NCBI GenBank assembly: GCA_946186185.1
Contig: CAMHMJ010000003.1
Location: forward strand, 62,001-126,000
Length of the DNA stretch: 64,000 bases
Direction of reading: 5' to 3'
Source: an uncultured Treponema sp.
GTDB taxonomy: Bacteria; Spirochaetota; Spirochaetia; Treponematales; Treponemataceae
Shown here: in pieces, positions 53,609 through 63,615 of the stretch
Numbering within the stretch: the stretch's first letter is position 1
Layout of the letters: every line of letters starts with the position of its first letter
Translations under genes and position numbers: made by a program
The notes under the pieces: model-generated
Databases searched by the model: none
What the model saw: the letters and a program-made list of their open reading frames with translations, nothing else
Told to the model about the DNA's origin: nothing

Positions 53609-55021
53609 CTAGTTATCAGAAAGTCCCAGCTTTTTCATCTGGCTTAATTCTTCAATATAGGAAACGTATTCTGCCCGCTTCTGGTTTGCCTTTACGATGA
53701 TGTTCTTTACGCTTACAAGGTCGATTTTCAGGCCCTTGATTTTCGGTCTGTCCTGTGCAGCGGCGTTTGTCTTAAAGTAATCATCTGCGGCAGTTAGAAG
53801 GGTGAGGGTTTCGTTGTTTTCAGAAATCTGTTTGTTTACAAACTGAAGAATCTGGTCTTCCGGCGATTCGTTGATTTTCTTGATTTCAGGACTTGTAGGG
53901 GTACCGAGAATTCCCAAAAAGTTTGCTTTTCGGGCAACATTGCTGATAAAAATATTGATGTCGATTTCCCGGGCCTGCTTTGTCTGCTTCTGCTGGTCCA
54001 CAATAATGAACTTATAGACAAGCGGCGGTTCCTTCATATTAAAAGCCTTTCGGATTGCCCGTTTAAGCTTTGTGAAGAAGGTGTTTTTTGAGCCTTCAAG
54101 AATTTTCACATTGTCGTTCAGCTTTGTTGCGATATTTGCGTATTCATTGGAAAGGTTTGAAAGAACCCTGATTGTTTCCATCAGAATCTGCTTGGTGTTT
54201 ACCTTTTCTTTTTCCTTTGTAACTACTTTTACGGCAACTTTAAGGCGCTCCAGTGTTTTTGCCTGATGAGCATCCTTATTTTCAGAAAAATCTTCTTCCG
54301 TGATTTCGTTTATAAGCTCGCTGTAGAACGGTGTTTTTCCCATTACTGAAGGGAATAGTTTTTTGATTTCTGCAATTTCCGTTGAAGGATCTGTTGCGGC
54401 TCCGGCATTATAGGAAGAATTTCCCATAATCTGGGTGCGGATTTTAAGCTTGTATTCTTCCCGCTTGAAATCAGAAAGTTCCTTTAAAATGCGGGTGATT
54501 TCTGTAATTGCTTTTGAACTTTTTGAAACGGAATCGTTTACCATGCTCAGGGAAATTGCAGGAAGGTTTCGGCGGGCTTCTGTTAAAAGGCTTGCAAGCC
54601 CCTTTGTATTCACCTTTGGATTGTTGGTGGTGAAATTTGCCCACTGGAAAGAGTTGTTGAGTTCGTTAAAGCGCTTGATTTTTGCAAGATCAAAATTTTC
54701 CACAGAGAATTTAAAATATGTGCAGACGAAGTCCATCATGCTTTCGTAATCTGAAAAGCGTGCACCGATTACTACCGAGGCATCGCTTTCTGCGAATGCA
54801 GTATCATCCGGAGCCTTGATTTCAGAAATTTTCTTTTCAAGCTTGTAAGGGTCGGCTGTAATCAGCGCCCGCTTTAAAAGAAGGTCATAGATGTTTTTGA
54901 TACAGGTGTGCAAAAGCCTGTAATTATCAAGCATTCGAGGAAGTTCCTCTGAGTTGAACCAGTTTGTCTTCTCTGCTATAGCGCCTTTTAACGCTTCCGT
55001 AAATTCCGCTCTTTCACTCAT
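53609..55021 (-). CDS. conserved-looking 470-aa cytoplasmic protein, unknown
   Basis: I do not recognise this protein. It has no signal peptide or membrane span and is rich in helix-forming and charged residues, with likely coiled-coil stretches (about 190-215 and 290-335). A basic segment KLKRAIRKAFNMKEPP lies near 320. ATG 55021 is preferred to the TTG at 55048; neither has a clear Shine-Dalgarno. It stands between an M28-type peptidase gene and a peptide-binding protein gene on the same strand, with intergenic gaps of 57 and 127 bp. Confidence 0.75.
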   Translation of the reverse strand: MSERAEFTEALKGAIAEKTNWFNSEELPRMLDNYRLLHTCIKNIYDLLLKRALITADPYKLEKKISEIKAPDDTAFAESDASVVIGARFSDYESMMDFVCTYFKFSVENFDLAKIKRFNELNNSFQWANFTTNNPKVNTKGLASLLTEARRNLPAISLSMVNDSVSKSSKAITEITRILKELSDFKREEYKLKIRTQIMGNSSYNAGAATDPSTEIAEIKKLFPSVMGKTPFYSELINEITEEDFSENKDAHQAKTLERLKVAVKVVTKEKEKVNTKQILMETIRVLSNLSNEYANIATKLNDNVKILEGSKNTFFTKLKRAIRKAFNMKEPPLVYKFIIVDQQKQTKQAREIDINIFISNVARKANFLGILGTPTSPEIKKINESPEDQILQFVNKQISENNETLTLLTAADDYFKTNAAAQDRPKIKGLKIDLVSVKNIIVKANQKRAEYVSYIEELSQMKKLGLSDN

Positions 55022-55078
55022 ATTCACATTATCGGCAGAGTTTAGCAAAAAAATAAGGGAAAGTTATTTGGACGCACA

Positions 55079-55999
55079 TCAGGCCGGAATCTTAAGGCCT
55101 GCGATTACATTCAGGATTTTTACAAAGACCGCTGCGCTTTCCCAGGTAACGGAATCGGCGTTGTCGTATTTTGAATGAAGGAAGAGCCAGGATTTTGGAA
55201 GGAGACGCAGAAAATCCTTGATTTCGTTCTGGGGCGGAATGATTTTATTTGTAACAAAGTCTTCCAGAGCCGGCATTTTTACAAGGTCGAACATGTATTT
55301 TGAAGCTTCGTCGGCGGGAAGCATTGTGAAAACCACTGCCGGAATCCCAGAGGCGATGAAGCCTGCGTTGTCGCTCAGGCTTACGGGAAGATTCAGCCAG
55401 GAGGAAGGAACCGCTTTTGCAAGAATTTCCATTCCCCGTTCCTGAAGGGCGCTGTACCGTTTTTTGAAGGAGTTTTCCGCCTTTTTTAAGACGAAGGGCT
55501 TTCCGATTACCGGAACCGTGCCCCGGCCCATGCAGTCAAAGACATACACATCGTCATTTTTGATTCCAAGGCGCCTGAAAACTCCTGCCAGGTCGTAGGC
55601 GCCCTGTTCTTCAAGTATGCTTTTCTTTTCATCAGAATTTTCTTTTTGGGCGGCAGTTGAAATTTCTTCGCCGTCAGTAAAAATCATCCTGATATTGTGT
55701 TCGAAAGGATTTTTGACCAGCTCAGCCGCCCAGTTCATCATTGTAAAAACCGCAAAGCTGTTGTCGTTTGCTCCCGGGCTCTGGGGAACTCTGTCGTAGT
55801 GGGCAATCAGGGTTTTTATCTTAAAATACCCGTTGTAGCTTTCTTTTGGAAAATTCAGGAGAATGTGCTTTTTTCCGTTCAGGTGAAGGACGCTGCTTTT
55901 TACACCCCGCTTTTCAAGATAGTCGCTGATGAAGGCAGTTCTGTCGCAGCCCTCTTCAATGAATTTTAAAAAGTCTGAAATGCCGGCGTTTTTTTCCAT
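55079..55999 (-). CDS. M28-like zinc aminopeptidase
   Basis: 306 aa with no signal peptide, so cytoplasmic. Metal ligands and catalytic residues of the M28 family are visible: His67 and Asp69 in AHYDRV, Asp79 in GANDNS, Glu111-Glu112 in TDGEE, and a late His in FLHSKYDNADSV. It probably trims peptides. It may work with the peptide-binding protein encoded downstream. Confidence 0.8.
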   Translation of the reverse strand: MEKNAGISDFLKFIEEGCDRTAFISDYLEKRGVKSSVLHLNGKKHILLNFPKESYNGYFKIKTLIAHYDRVPQSPGANDNSFAVFTMMNWAAELVKNPFEHNIRMIFTDGEEISTAAQKENSDEKKSILEEQGAYDLAGVFRRLGIKNDDVYVFDCMGRGTVPVIGKPFVLKKAENSFKKRYSALQERGMEILAKAVPSSWLNLPVSLSDNAGFIASGIPAVVFTMLPADEASKYMFDLVKMPALEDFVTNKIIPPQNEIKDFLRLLPKSWLFLHSKYDNADSVTWESAAVFVKILNVIAGLKIPA

Positions 56000-56208
56000 A
56001 TAAATATTATAACTCAGAATGGGAATTTTTACTAATGGAAGTGATGGAAGTGAAGTTTATAAAGGGGACGTTTTATAAAGAGCGGGGGAGACGGGCAGAA
56101 TCTAACAAATTTTTATATAAAACTACCCATTCGTGTGGGGACATATTTTTTTTAATCTATTATTACAATCTGAAAAGTATTTAAAACGAACCATAGGAGG
56201 GTTATCGT

Positions 56209-57936
56209 ATGTTTATTAAAAAGACAGCGTGGAGGGCAGTTAGTGCTCTTCTTCTGACGCTGGTATCATTCGCACTATGCTGCACTGGTTGTGAGGTGGA
56301 CGCTTCGGATTCACCTGCAAAGGTTGTCACAGTAACTTTTGACGCTAATGCCAGTGACGCTAAAGGTACCACTGGAACTATCATCGGGAAGGAAAAGGCT
56401 CTGGTTTCCATTCCTGAATGTGAGTTTACCCGTGACGGATGGACTTTTGCAAGCTGGAACACTGCAGCCGACGGAAGCGGAGAAAGCTATAAAGCCGGCG
56501 ACAGTTTTGTTCTTAAAGAAGATTTGACTCTTTATGCTCAGTGGACGAAGGATGAGGAGCAGGTGAACCCTGATGACCCGGGGGAAAATGGAGAACCGGA
56601 CACTCCTGCTGTTAAAAACTTCACCATTACTTTTGATACAGACGGCGGAAGCGATGTGAAAAGCGCTACCCTGAAGGAAAACGAAACCCTTACAAAGCCG
56701 GAAAATCCTACAAAAGAAGGATTTGATTTTGTTTCCTGGATTATTGCAAAGGAAGGGGAAACAGAAGTTGAAAAGGGCGCTAAATTCGATTTTTCAACAA
56801 AGATTACAAAGGATTACACCCTTAAGGCAAGCTGGACTGTAAAAAAATGTACCATTTACATAGACACAGACGGCGGAGATAAAGTAGACCCGATTGTTGT
56901 GGACTATGGGCATGTACTTACAGACGAAGAATTAAAGGCTATTACGAGCGCAAGAAAATATGGCTATTATATAGAGTATTTAAAATTTGGAGACTCAGAG
57001 ATTCAAATTTCTCCAGATTATCTTTCAAAAGGTAGCATCAAAACAGACATATACATAAAAATTATCTGGAAACTAGATACATTCCCGGTTACGTTCAATC
57101 CAGATAACGGAACTTCTATAGAGTCTCAGGATGTTGAATACAAAAAATATGCCACAGCTCCTGCTACACCTGTAAAAGAAGGGTACACATTCAAAGGCTG
57201 GTATCGTATAAAAGGTGGTTATGCTTATGGAGAATATGTGGAGACCTATTATGATTCCCCATGGGACTTTGAGCACGACTCTGTTACAGATATTGTTGCC
57301 CTCAAAGCTCTCTACACCATCAACTCATACACCGTAACCTTCAATCCGAATAACGGAAGCGATGCTACTTCTTCAAAGTATGATTACAATTCCTTTGTTA
57401 AAAAGCCGGCTGACCCGGTACGGGAAGGGTACAAGTTCGCAGGCTGGTATCAGGTGACAGTTAAAGCTGAGGGCGAAACCAATGTAGAAACAATCTCCGA
57501 CACTCCTTTTGATTTTGAGAACAGTGTCGTAAAGAGTGAAATTACCCTTAAGGCTTTGTGGAAGGTTGAAATCGACAGCAATATTGTAGTGACCCTTGAA
57601 AAGATTTCTGGTGACGACAATATGCAGATAGTTGTTGAGACCGATGAGGATGACATGCCAAAGACTTTTGCTGTAACAGAAGGCTATGATTCATACGCCT
57701 GGTATTTAGACGGTAAACAAATGAATCTTTCTTCTGCAAAAATTGATTTTGACGACTTTGTAGCTTGTGTAGACGAAATGGTTCAGAATGGAGAACTGAA
57801 AGCAATCGAAAATGGTAAAAAGCTTAGGCTTAAGGGCGGACACCACAGACTTCAGGTGCTTGCACAGAAGAACGGGGAATCATTCCCTCACTCTGCGCTC
57901 TTTGACTATTTCATAACTTACTCAGCTCTTAACTAG
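56209..57936 (+). CDS. lipoprotein with five InlB/Flg_new-type beta repeats
   Basis: 575 aa. The lipobox CTGC places the lipid on Cys28. Five Listeria-Bacteroides (InlB B) repeats start near residues 39, 139, 214, 291 and 374, each with a VTFDxNxGS-type start and a final LxAxW or LKALW. The C-terminal 120 residues are not repeats. Such proteins are surface adhesins or binding proteins. SD AGGAGG. The next gene starts 17 bp after the stop, so they are an operon. Confidence 0.85.
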   Translation: MFIKKTAWRAVSALLLTLVSFALCCTGCEVDASDSPAKVVTVTFDANASDAKGTTGTIIGKEKALVSIPECEFTRDGWTFASWNTAADGSGESYKAGDSFVLKEDLTLYAQWTKDEEQVNPDDPGENGEPDTPAVKNFTITFDTDGGSDVKSATLKENETLTKPENPTKEGFDFVSWIIAKEGETEVEKGAKFDFSTKITKDYTLKASWTVKKCTIYIDTDGGDKVDPIVVDYGHVLTDEELKAITSARKYGYYIEYLKFGDSEIQISPDYLSKGSIKTDIYIKIIWKLDTFPVTFNPDNGTSIESQDVEYKKYATAPATPVKEGYTFKGWYRIKGGYAYGEYVETYYDSPWDFEHDSVTDIVALKALYTINSYTVTFNPNNGSDATSSKYDYNSFVKKPADPVREGYKFAGWYQVTVKAEGETNVETISDTPFDFENSVVKSEITLKALWKVEIDSNIVVTLEKISGDDNMQIVVETDEDDMPKTFAVTEGYDSYAWYLDGKQMNLSSAKIDFDDFVACVDEMVQNGELKAIENGKKLRLKGGHHRLQVLAQKNGESFPHSALFDYFITYSALN

Positions 57937-57953
57937 GAAAAACGGAGAAAACT

Positions 57954-60900
57954 ATGAGAATAAATCTTTTTAAGAATATAAAAAAATGGGCTGGACGCCT
58001 GTTACTTGGAACTGCCCTCGTGGCAGGTCTTGCATCCTGTAACACGGGATTTTCTGAGGATTCTTCTTCCACCTCTGCCGGCGAAAAGGAACAGAAGGCT
58101 TATGTCAGCGTAAAATGCGGTGTTTCTTCACGAACCTTCCTTCCAACGGATATTTCTGAGGAAGACATTACAAAGGTTGAGCTTTTAGGTAGAAAAAATG
58201 CCCCTAATTCAGATATTGAATTGATTCAGGAATGGGTTTCAACAGAAAGCGATAATGCAGTTTCTGTTATGAAAAATAGCGACAAATTCTGCATGGAGCC
58301 AGGTACTTACACTTTTTTATTAGCCCTGTATGTTACCCGCAATTCAAATTATATGCTCTGCCAGAGCGGCTCCATAGAAGGAAAAACTATAAAAGCCGGA
58401 AACAACACTCTTTCCTTCCAGACAAAATATGTTGCAAACGGAAGCGGAAGCGTTGCCATTTCCTTAAAGTGGAATAAACCTGATTATAAAATTTCTGCCA
58501 TCAAGGCGGATTTCTACCCGGTATATGGACTAAATGTTTCTAAAACTTCAGCGAAAACAGACTATATTTACGGAGAAAAGACCGTTACAAGAGCCGTTCC
58601 TACCCCTGCAATGGGAAAGGAGCTAAAACCGGACTCGGACTATGAAACAATCTCAAAAACAATTGACGACATTCCTCAGGGAAACTACAATCTTGTTCTT
58701 TCTGTTTATGATGACTGTGACGAAAAAATCGACGAGCTTCCTTATACAGTGGTGGTAAAAACTGAGTGTGTAACTTACGTAAGCATCGGAATTCTTGAAG
58801 ATCTGAATGCAAAATACAGCCTCTCCTTTGTAATCCACAGGCTTGCTGAATGGACTGACGGTGAAATTAAAATCCGTGAAAATGCGGACAACAAAATAAT
58901 TCTTCCTTCTGATGAAGACATCAGCTTTGACGGCTATATGCTTTCCGGCTGGAGCACAGAAGAAGACGGAAGCGGCGAAAATTTCGAACCTGGGGATAGT
59001 GCATTTATTTCTAAAGATACCACTTTGTACGCCCAGTGGAAGAAAGGCTGGAGGCTTACATTTATCAACGGCGACGAAGTAATTTCATACAAGGTTCCTG
59101 CTGATGAAGAGTATACAATGCAGGAGATTCCCGTTGATGAAGGCTATACCTTTATGGGCTGGATTGATGAAAACGGTTTGACTTATTATCCAGCATCTTA
59201 CTCAATAAGCGAAGATTTAGTTCTCCGCCCGATAATTTTTGAAGGTAAGGGAACAGAAGACTCTCCATACCTTTTAAAAACAATTCAGGACTGGAACAAT
59301 TTTGCAAGTCTGGTAGCTGATTTATACGATTTTGAAAAAGAATATGTAAGCCTTGCCTGCGACATCGGAAGCGAAAAAGAACCTGTAACACAGATGGTTC
59401 CGGCTTACAGACCAGTTTCTACTTCCGGTGTTGCTTTAGGCAAGACCCGAAAAAAATATTTTTCCGGCACCTTTAACGGAGATGGACACGCTATTACTGT
59501 AAACTATGATAGTGATGCTGAATATGTAGCACCTTTTGCTTATACAGGTAAAGGGGCAGAGTTCAAAAATCTTACTGTAAAGGGCTCTATTAAGGGAAGC
59601 TCAACAGGTGCAGGCGGACTTATAGGTTTCCCTTACGAAAGTGTAACGGTTACAAACTGTACGGTTTCCGCAGAAATTACAGGCGCTGATGAAAGAACTG
59701 CAATTGCTGGTTTTATTTCTTACACTCCGAACTGTAAGTATGGCTCTGACTATGTATTAACGATGACTGCTTGTGTTTTTGACGGAAAATTCAAGGGTTC
59801 TGAACGACAAGATGCAGCGGGATTTTTATTTGTTAATTCCTACTATGGTGATTTCAATTTTAAAAACTGTCTTTTTGATTCTTCAAAAGATGTAGGTGGA
59901 CTATATAATTTTAAAACATTTACAAATGCTCAAAGCCATAACGATGAAGGGCTTTACAGCACCATAGCTCCTAATTCAAGTGGCTCCAATTTTGGGGAGT
60001 CGTATGAAAATCTCACTGTTGTTCACAAAACTCTTGAGGGCTTAAATTCAATTGCAAAGCCTGTTGAGGTTCTTGGAAGAAACTATTACAAGCTGTGTGA
60101 AATTACTTATCCGACTGAAATAGATTACGATGGCGGAAATCCAGTTATTTTCGCGAACGGTGTTTATGATCCTGTCTATGACGAAAACGGAACACTTCAG
60201 AAAATTGAACTTCAGCAAGGCAAGAATTATGAAATTTCATTTAAGGATGCAAAAGGAAACACAGTAGATGCGATTTCTGACGGTGAATACACAGTTACCT
60301 TCACCGGAAAGGGAAATTATACAGGAACCTGTACAAATAAAGTTTATGTAACAAAGCCTCTTTCAGGAAAGGGAACGGAAACGGAGCCCTACAAAATTTC
60401 AAGCATGGCTGACTGGATTTATTTCTGTAACAGTGTAGAAAACGGAAATGATTATCAGAATAAGTATGTAGAACTTACCGAAGACCTTGGAACAGAGGAA
60501 AATCCGGTTACAGCAACCGTTGGAGGAAGTTCTTATACAAGTGCATTCTTTGGAAGCTTTGACGGAAAGGGTCACAAAATTACAGTTGATTACGATTTTA
60601 CCGATGCAGCTTGGGATGAGACTTGGGGAACTTTCAATGCAATCGGTTATTATGACGATGCTTCTTCAACTCTTGCCGAAGGACAAATGATTCCTGCCGT
60701 AAAGAATCTTACAATTGCAGGAAAAATTTTAACCGACGGAAGAACAGGTGCCCTTGCAGGGACTGCACAGTTTGCAAAGATTTCCGATTGTGCTGTTACA
60801 GCAGAAATCAAGACAAGCAGTCAGGGATGTGTTTCGATAGGTGGTTTTATTGGATATTTAAATGTTTATTCTAATAAGAGCTTTGCTATTGATTTCGAAG

Positions 60901-63515
60901 GCTGTTACTTTGGCGGTAAGCTTCTTGGAATCGACGGTGCTGAAGGAAAGGTTGGTTACAGCTCCGGTTTTGTAGGATTTTCGGACAAACCGGATGTTGA
61001 TGTAACTTTTGAAGGATGTGTTTTTGCTCCGGAAGAGTTTACCTTTAATGAGAAGATCTGTTCTTCGTTTATTCATTCGAATAGTGAAATTCGTTTTAAT
61101 AGTGATGATAATACAAACCGTACCACCCTTGCTCTTGCAGGAAAAAATACAGGACGGTATCCACCATATCAGGGGTTACTTGCTTACAGAACAGTAGAAG
61201 ATGCTGCGGGTAAGGATATTGTAAAGCCTGTTTCAATTCTTGGTTATACATATTATGACACAGTAATGCTTTCATTTGAAAATGAGGCTCCAGAATTATC
61301 CTACGGAGATTACACTCTTGTAAGAAACAAGGATTATACCTGGACAGTCAGATGCTTAGATGACAATACTGTTGTTGATTCATATAACGATTGTGTAGAC
61401 GGAAAAAAATATGAAGAAGTATTTACTGGTATTGGTAACTATGCCGGTTCTGTTTCATATGAATGGGAAGAGGGAGCGGGAGCAAATTTAAGTTTCGTGG
61501 AATACTTCCTTTCAGGACTCAAAGGAAAAGGAACAGAAACGGACCCGTATATAATTGAAAATGACGATAACTTTTATTCCTTTGCATATATTACTTCTGC
61601 CATTCAGGACGGTGATCCAAACCATACTAGTTTTAAAGGTATATATTTCAGTCTTGGCTCAGATGTTGAACTTAAAACCCCTGTTGCTGAAAACGGCTGT
61701 TTTGAAGGAATTTTTGACGGTAACGGACATTGGCTTAGCTGTGATCTTAAAAATGGATCTGCAGACTACTATGCGCCATTTTGCAGGGTAAAAAATGCAG
61801 TCATCAAAAACCTTCGCGTATCAGGAACCGTTTCTTCCTCAGCTAATGGTGCATCAGGTCTTGTAGGCTATGTAGAAGAAGGTGTAACAATCCAGAACTG
61901 CTTTGTAGAGGTATACATTTACAATTCTAATTCAAATAACGCTGCGCTTGGAAACGCCGGATTTATTGCTTTTGCCGACGGAACTGGTGAAGTTGTGCTT
62001 GAAAACTGTGCATTTAGAGGCGGTCTTTCTGGAAAAATGGCCTTTACTTCCGGATTTGTGAGCAGCGTTTATTGCGATATTGAAACCTATTTGAATGGAG
62101 GATACATCGACAATAATGATATAATTTACCCGGTTCTTACAAACTGTCTTTATGATCCGTCATATATAGACAGCAATATTTTAAATAGTAGTTCCGGAAA
62201 TGCATCCTTTGGAATGATTGATTTAGAAAAGTCTTCGAATTTGTTGTATAGAGACGAGAATTATCTTTTAGATTCTGATGACTATGGATATGCTTCTAAA
62301 GTTGAATCTTATAAGCCGGATTCTTCTGAGTCATACATCGAATACTCATTCATCGATGGATACAAGTATTATCAGGAAACTTCTCTTAAGATTCTGTTCT
62401 CTCAAGAAATGCAAAATGAAAACCAGACCTTTATTGTAAAGGACAAATCAGAAAGCATCGTACCGGAATTTGCTGTAATAGACTTCATGACCGTAAAGCC
62501 ATTATCTGAAGAAAATTATGATGCAGTAATTACAAATTCCAAGGGTAAAAAGGTAACTTCCTGCCCGGCAGGTTCTTACACTATCACGGTTACTTTAAAG
62601 GGAAAGTACCACGGAACTATTGTAAGAAATTTTGACGTGCATTACCAGCTTGAAGGCGAGGGTAGTGAGGAAAATCCATATCTTATCCGGGACGCCATTG
62701 ACTGGGAAATCTTTGCTGACAATGTTTCTGCCGGCTACAGCTATGAAAACGAGTATGTTCTTCTTGAGAATAACCTTGGAACCAAAACTAATCCGATTAC
62801 AAAAATGGCCGGCATTTTGAATAATTACATGGGACATTTCGACGGTACTTTTAACGGCGGCTATCATACAATTTATGTAAACTATGTTGCAGATGACAGC
62901 CAAAGCCAGGGAACCTTTCCGCATATTGCTCCATTTGGTGTAATCAAGGATAATGCGGTTATCAAAAATCTGACTGTTGCTGGCTCAATTGTAAACAATG
63001 CCGTAAAATCCGGCTATCCTGCAGGTATCGCTGCTTTAGCTGTAGGCGATGAAAAGGCCGGCAAAAATCCGACAATTGAAAACTGCCGTGTAAGCGCAAG
63101 CATTTCTTCCGGAAAATATGGAGATTCCTGTGCCGGCGGATATGGTATGGCGGGATTTGTAAATCGTGTTGAAGGTAGTACAAAAATCACATTCAAGAAC
63201 TGCGTATTTGACGGAAGCCTTTCCGGTGCCTTGGGACAGAACGGCGGCTTCGTTGCAGTGCAACAGAAAATATCAGAAGTAGATCTTGAAAACTGTGTTT
63301 TTGACCCGGAAAGTATTCAGCTTGATTTACAGAAGTCATACACTTTCACTTCTGAGATTTCAGAAAACAGCACCTGTTATTACACCGATCCTCTCGGTAC
63401 AGCACAGGGTAAGCAGGTATATAAAGATATGCCGGATGACGGCAAAAACTACGCTAAAATCACATTGTACGACGGAAGCACATACTTTGTAGAAGCTAGA
63501 TATCCAGTCTTCTAA
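57954..63515 (+). CDS. giant surface lipoprotein with four long GLUG-type repeats
   Basis: 1853 aa; lipobox GLASC with Cys29. An N-terminal part with SRTFLPTDI recalls the start of the starch lipoproteins. One InlB-type repeat lies near 305-365. Four long repeats begin at about 431, 805, 1191 and 1568 (spacing 374-386 residues). Each opens GKGTEx(x)PYxI, then has a YVxLxxDLG strand, FxGxFDGxGHxI, IKNLTVxGSI and aGFi...NCxFDG, that is, GLUG-type beta-helix rungs. Between them are beta-sandwich linkers (DGEYTVTFTGKGNYTGT). Probable adhesin or matrix protein. It is co-transcribed with the InlB-repeat lipoprotein before it. Confidence 0.88.
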   Translation: MRINLFKNIKKWAGRLLLGTALVAGLASCNTGFSEDSSSTSAGEKEQKAYVSVKCGVSSRTFLPTDISEEDITKVELLGRKNAPNSDIELIQEWVSTESDNAVSVMKNSDKFCMEPGTYTFLLALYVTRNSNYMLCQSGSIEGKTIKAGNNTLSFQTKYVANGSGSVAISLKWNKPDYKISAIKADFYPVYGLNVSKTSAKTDYIYGEKTVTRAVPTPAMGKELKPDSDYETISKTIDDIPQGNYNLVLSVYDDCDEKIDELPYTVVVKTECVTYVSIGILEDLNAKYSLSFVIHRLAEWTDGEIKIRENADNKIILPSDEDISFDGYMLSGWSTEEDGSGENFEPGDSAFISKDTTLYAQWKKGWRLTFINGDEVISYKVPADEEYTMQEIPVDEGYTFMGWIDENGLTYYPASYSISEDLVLRPIIFEGKGTEDSPYLLKTIQDWNNFASLVADLYDFEKEYVSLACDIGSEKEPVTQMVPAYRPVSTSGVALGKTRKKYFSGTFNGDGHAITVNYDSDAEYVAPFAYTGKGAEFKNLTVKGSIKGSSTGAGGLIGFPYESVTVTNCTVSAEITGADERTAIAGFISYTPNCKYGSDYVLTMTACVFDGKFKGSERQDAAGFLFVNSYYGDFNFKNCLFDSSKDVGGLYNFKTFTNAQSHNDEGLYSTIAPNSSGSNFGESYENLTVVHKTLEGLNSIAKPVEVLGRNYYKLCEITYPTEIDYDGGNPVIFANGVYDPVYDENGTLQKIELQQGKNYEISFKDAKGNTVDAISDGEYTVTFTGKGNYTGTCTNKVYVTKPLSGKGTETEPYKISSMADWIYFCNSVENGNDYQNKYVELTEDLGTEENPVTATVGGSSYTSAFFGSFDGKGHKITVDYDFTDAAWDETWGTFNAIGYYDDASSTLAEGQMIPAVKNLTIAGKILTDGRTGALAGTAQFAKISDCAVTAEIKTSSQGCVSIGGFIGYLNVYSNKSFAIDFEGCYFGGKLLGIDGAEGKVGYSSGFVGFSDKPDVDVTFEGCVFAPEEFTFNEKICSSFIHSNSEIRFNSDDNTNRTTLALAGKNTGRYPPYQGLLAYRTVEDAAGKDIVKPVSILGYTYYDTVMLSFENEAPELSYGDYTLVRNKDYTWTVRCLDDNTVVDSYNDCVDGKKYEEVFTGIGNYAGSVSYEWEEGAGANLSFVEYFLSGLKGKGTETDPYIIENDDNFYSFAYITSAIQDGDPNHTSFKGIYFSLGSDVELKTPVAENGCFEGIFDGNGHWLSCDLKNGSADYYAPFCRVKNAVIKNLRVSGTVSSSANGASGLVGYVEEGVTIQNCFVEVYIYNSNSNNAALGNAGFIAFADGTGEVVLENCAFRGGLSGKMAFTSGFVSSVYCDIETYLNGGYIDNNDIIYPVLTNCLYDPSYIDSNILNSSSGNASFGMIDLEKSSNLLYRDENYLLDSDDYGYASKVESYKPDSSESYIEYSFIDGYKYYQETSLKILFSQEMQNENQTFIVKDKSESIVPEFAVIDFMTVKPLSEENYDAVITNSKGKKVTSCPAGSYTITVTLKGKYHGTIVRNFDVHYQLEGEGSEENPYLIRDAIDWEIFADNVSAGYSYENEYVLLENNLGTKTNPITKMAGILNNYMGHFDGTFNGGYHTIYVNYVADDSQSQGTFPHIAPFGVIKDNAVIKNLTVAGSIVNNAVKSGYPAGIAALAVGDEKAGKNPTIENCRVSASISSGKYGDSCAGGYGMAGFVNRVEGSTKITFKNCVFDGSLSGALGQNGGFVAVQQKISEVDLENCVFDPESIQLDLQKSYTFTSEISENSTCYYTDPLGTAQGKQVYKDMPDDGKNYAKITLYDGSTYFVEARYPVF

Positions 63516-63524
63516 GTACCTGGA

Positions 63525-63614
63525 CGAATGTCGGGTTTGTAACAACAATTCAAAATTGGCGGGAGGGTAGCGGTAGCCAATTTTGGAGTAGCTATTATAA
63601 AACTCGGCATTTGT
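63525..63614. repeat. compact member of the inverted-repeat element family
   Basis: The left arm CGAATGTCGGGTTTGT...AAAATTGGC and right arm GCCAATTTTGGAG...AACTCGGCATTTG lie on either side of a 15-base loop. They fill almost the whole 100-bp gap between two convergent genes. The element probably acts as a bidirectional terminator. Confidence 0.75.
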
Positions 63615-63615
63615 T

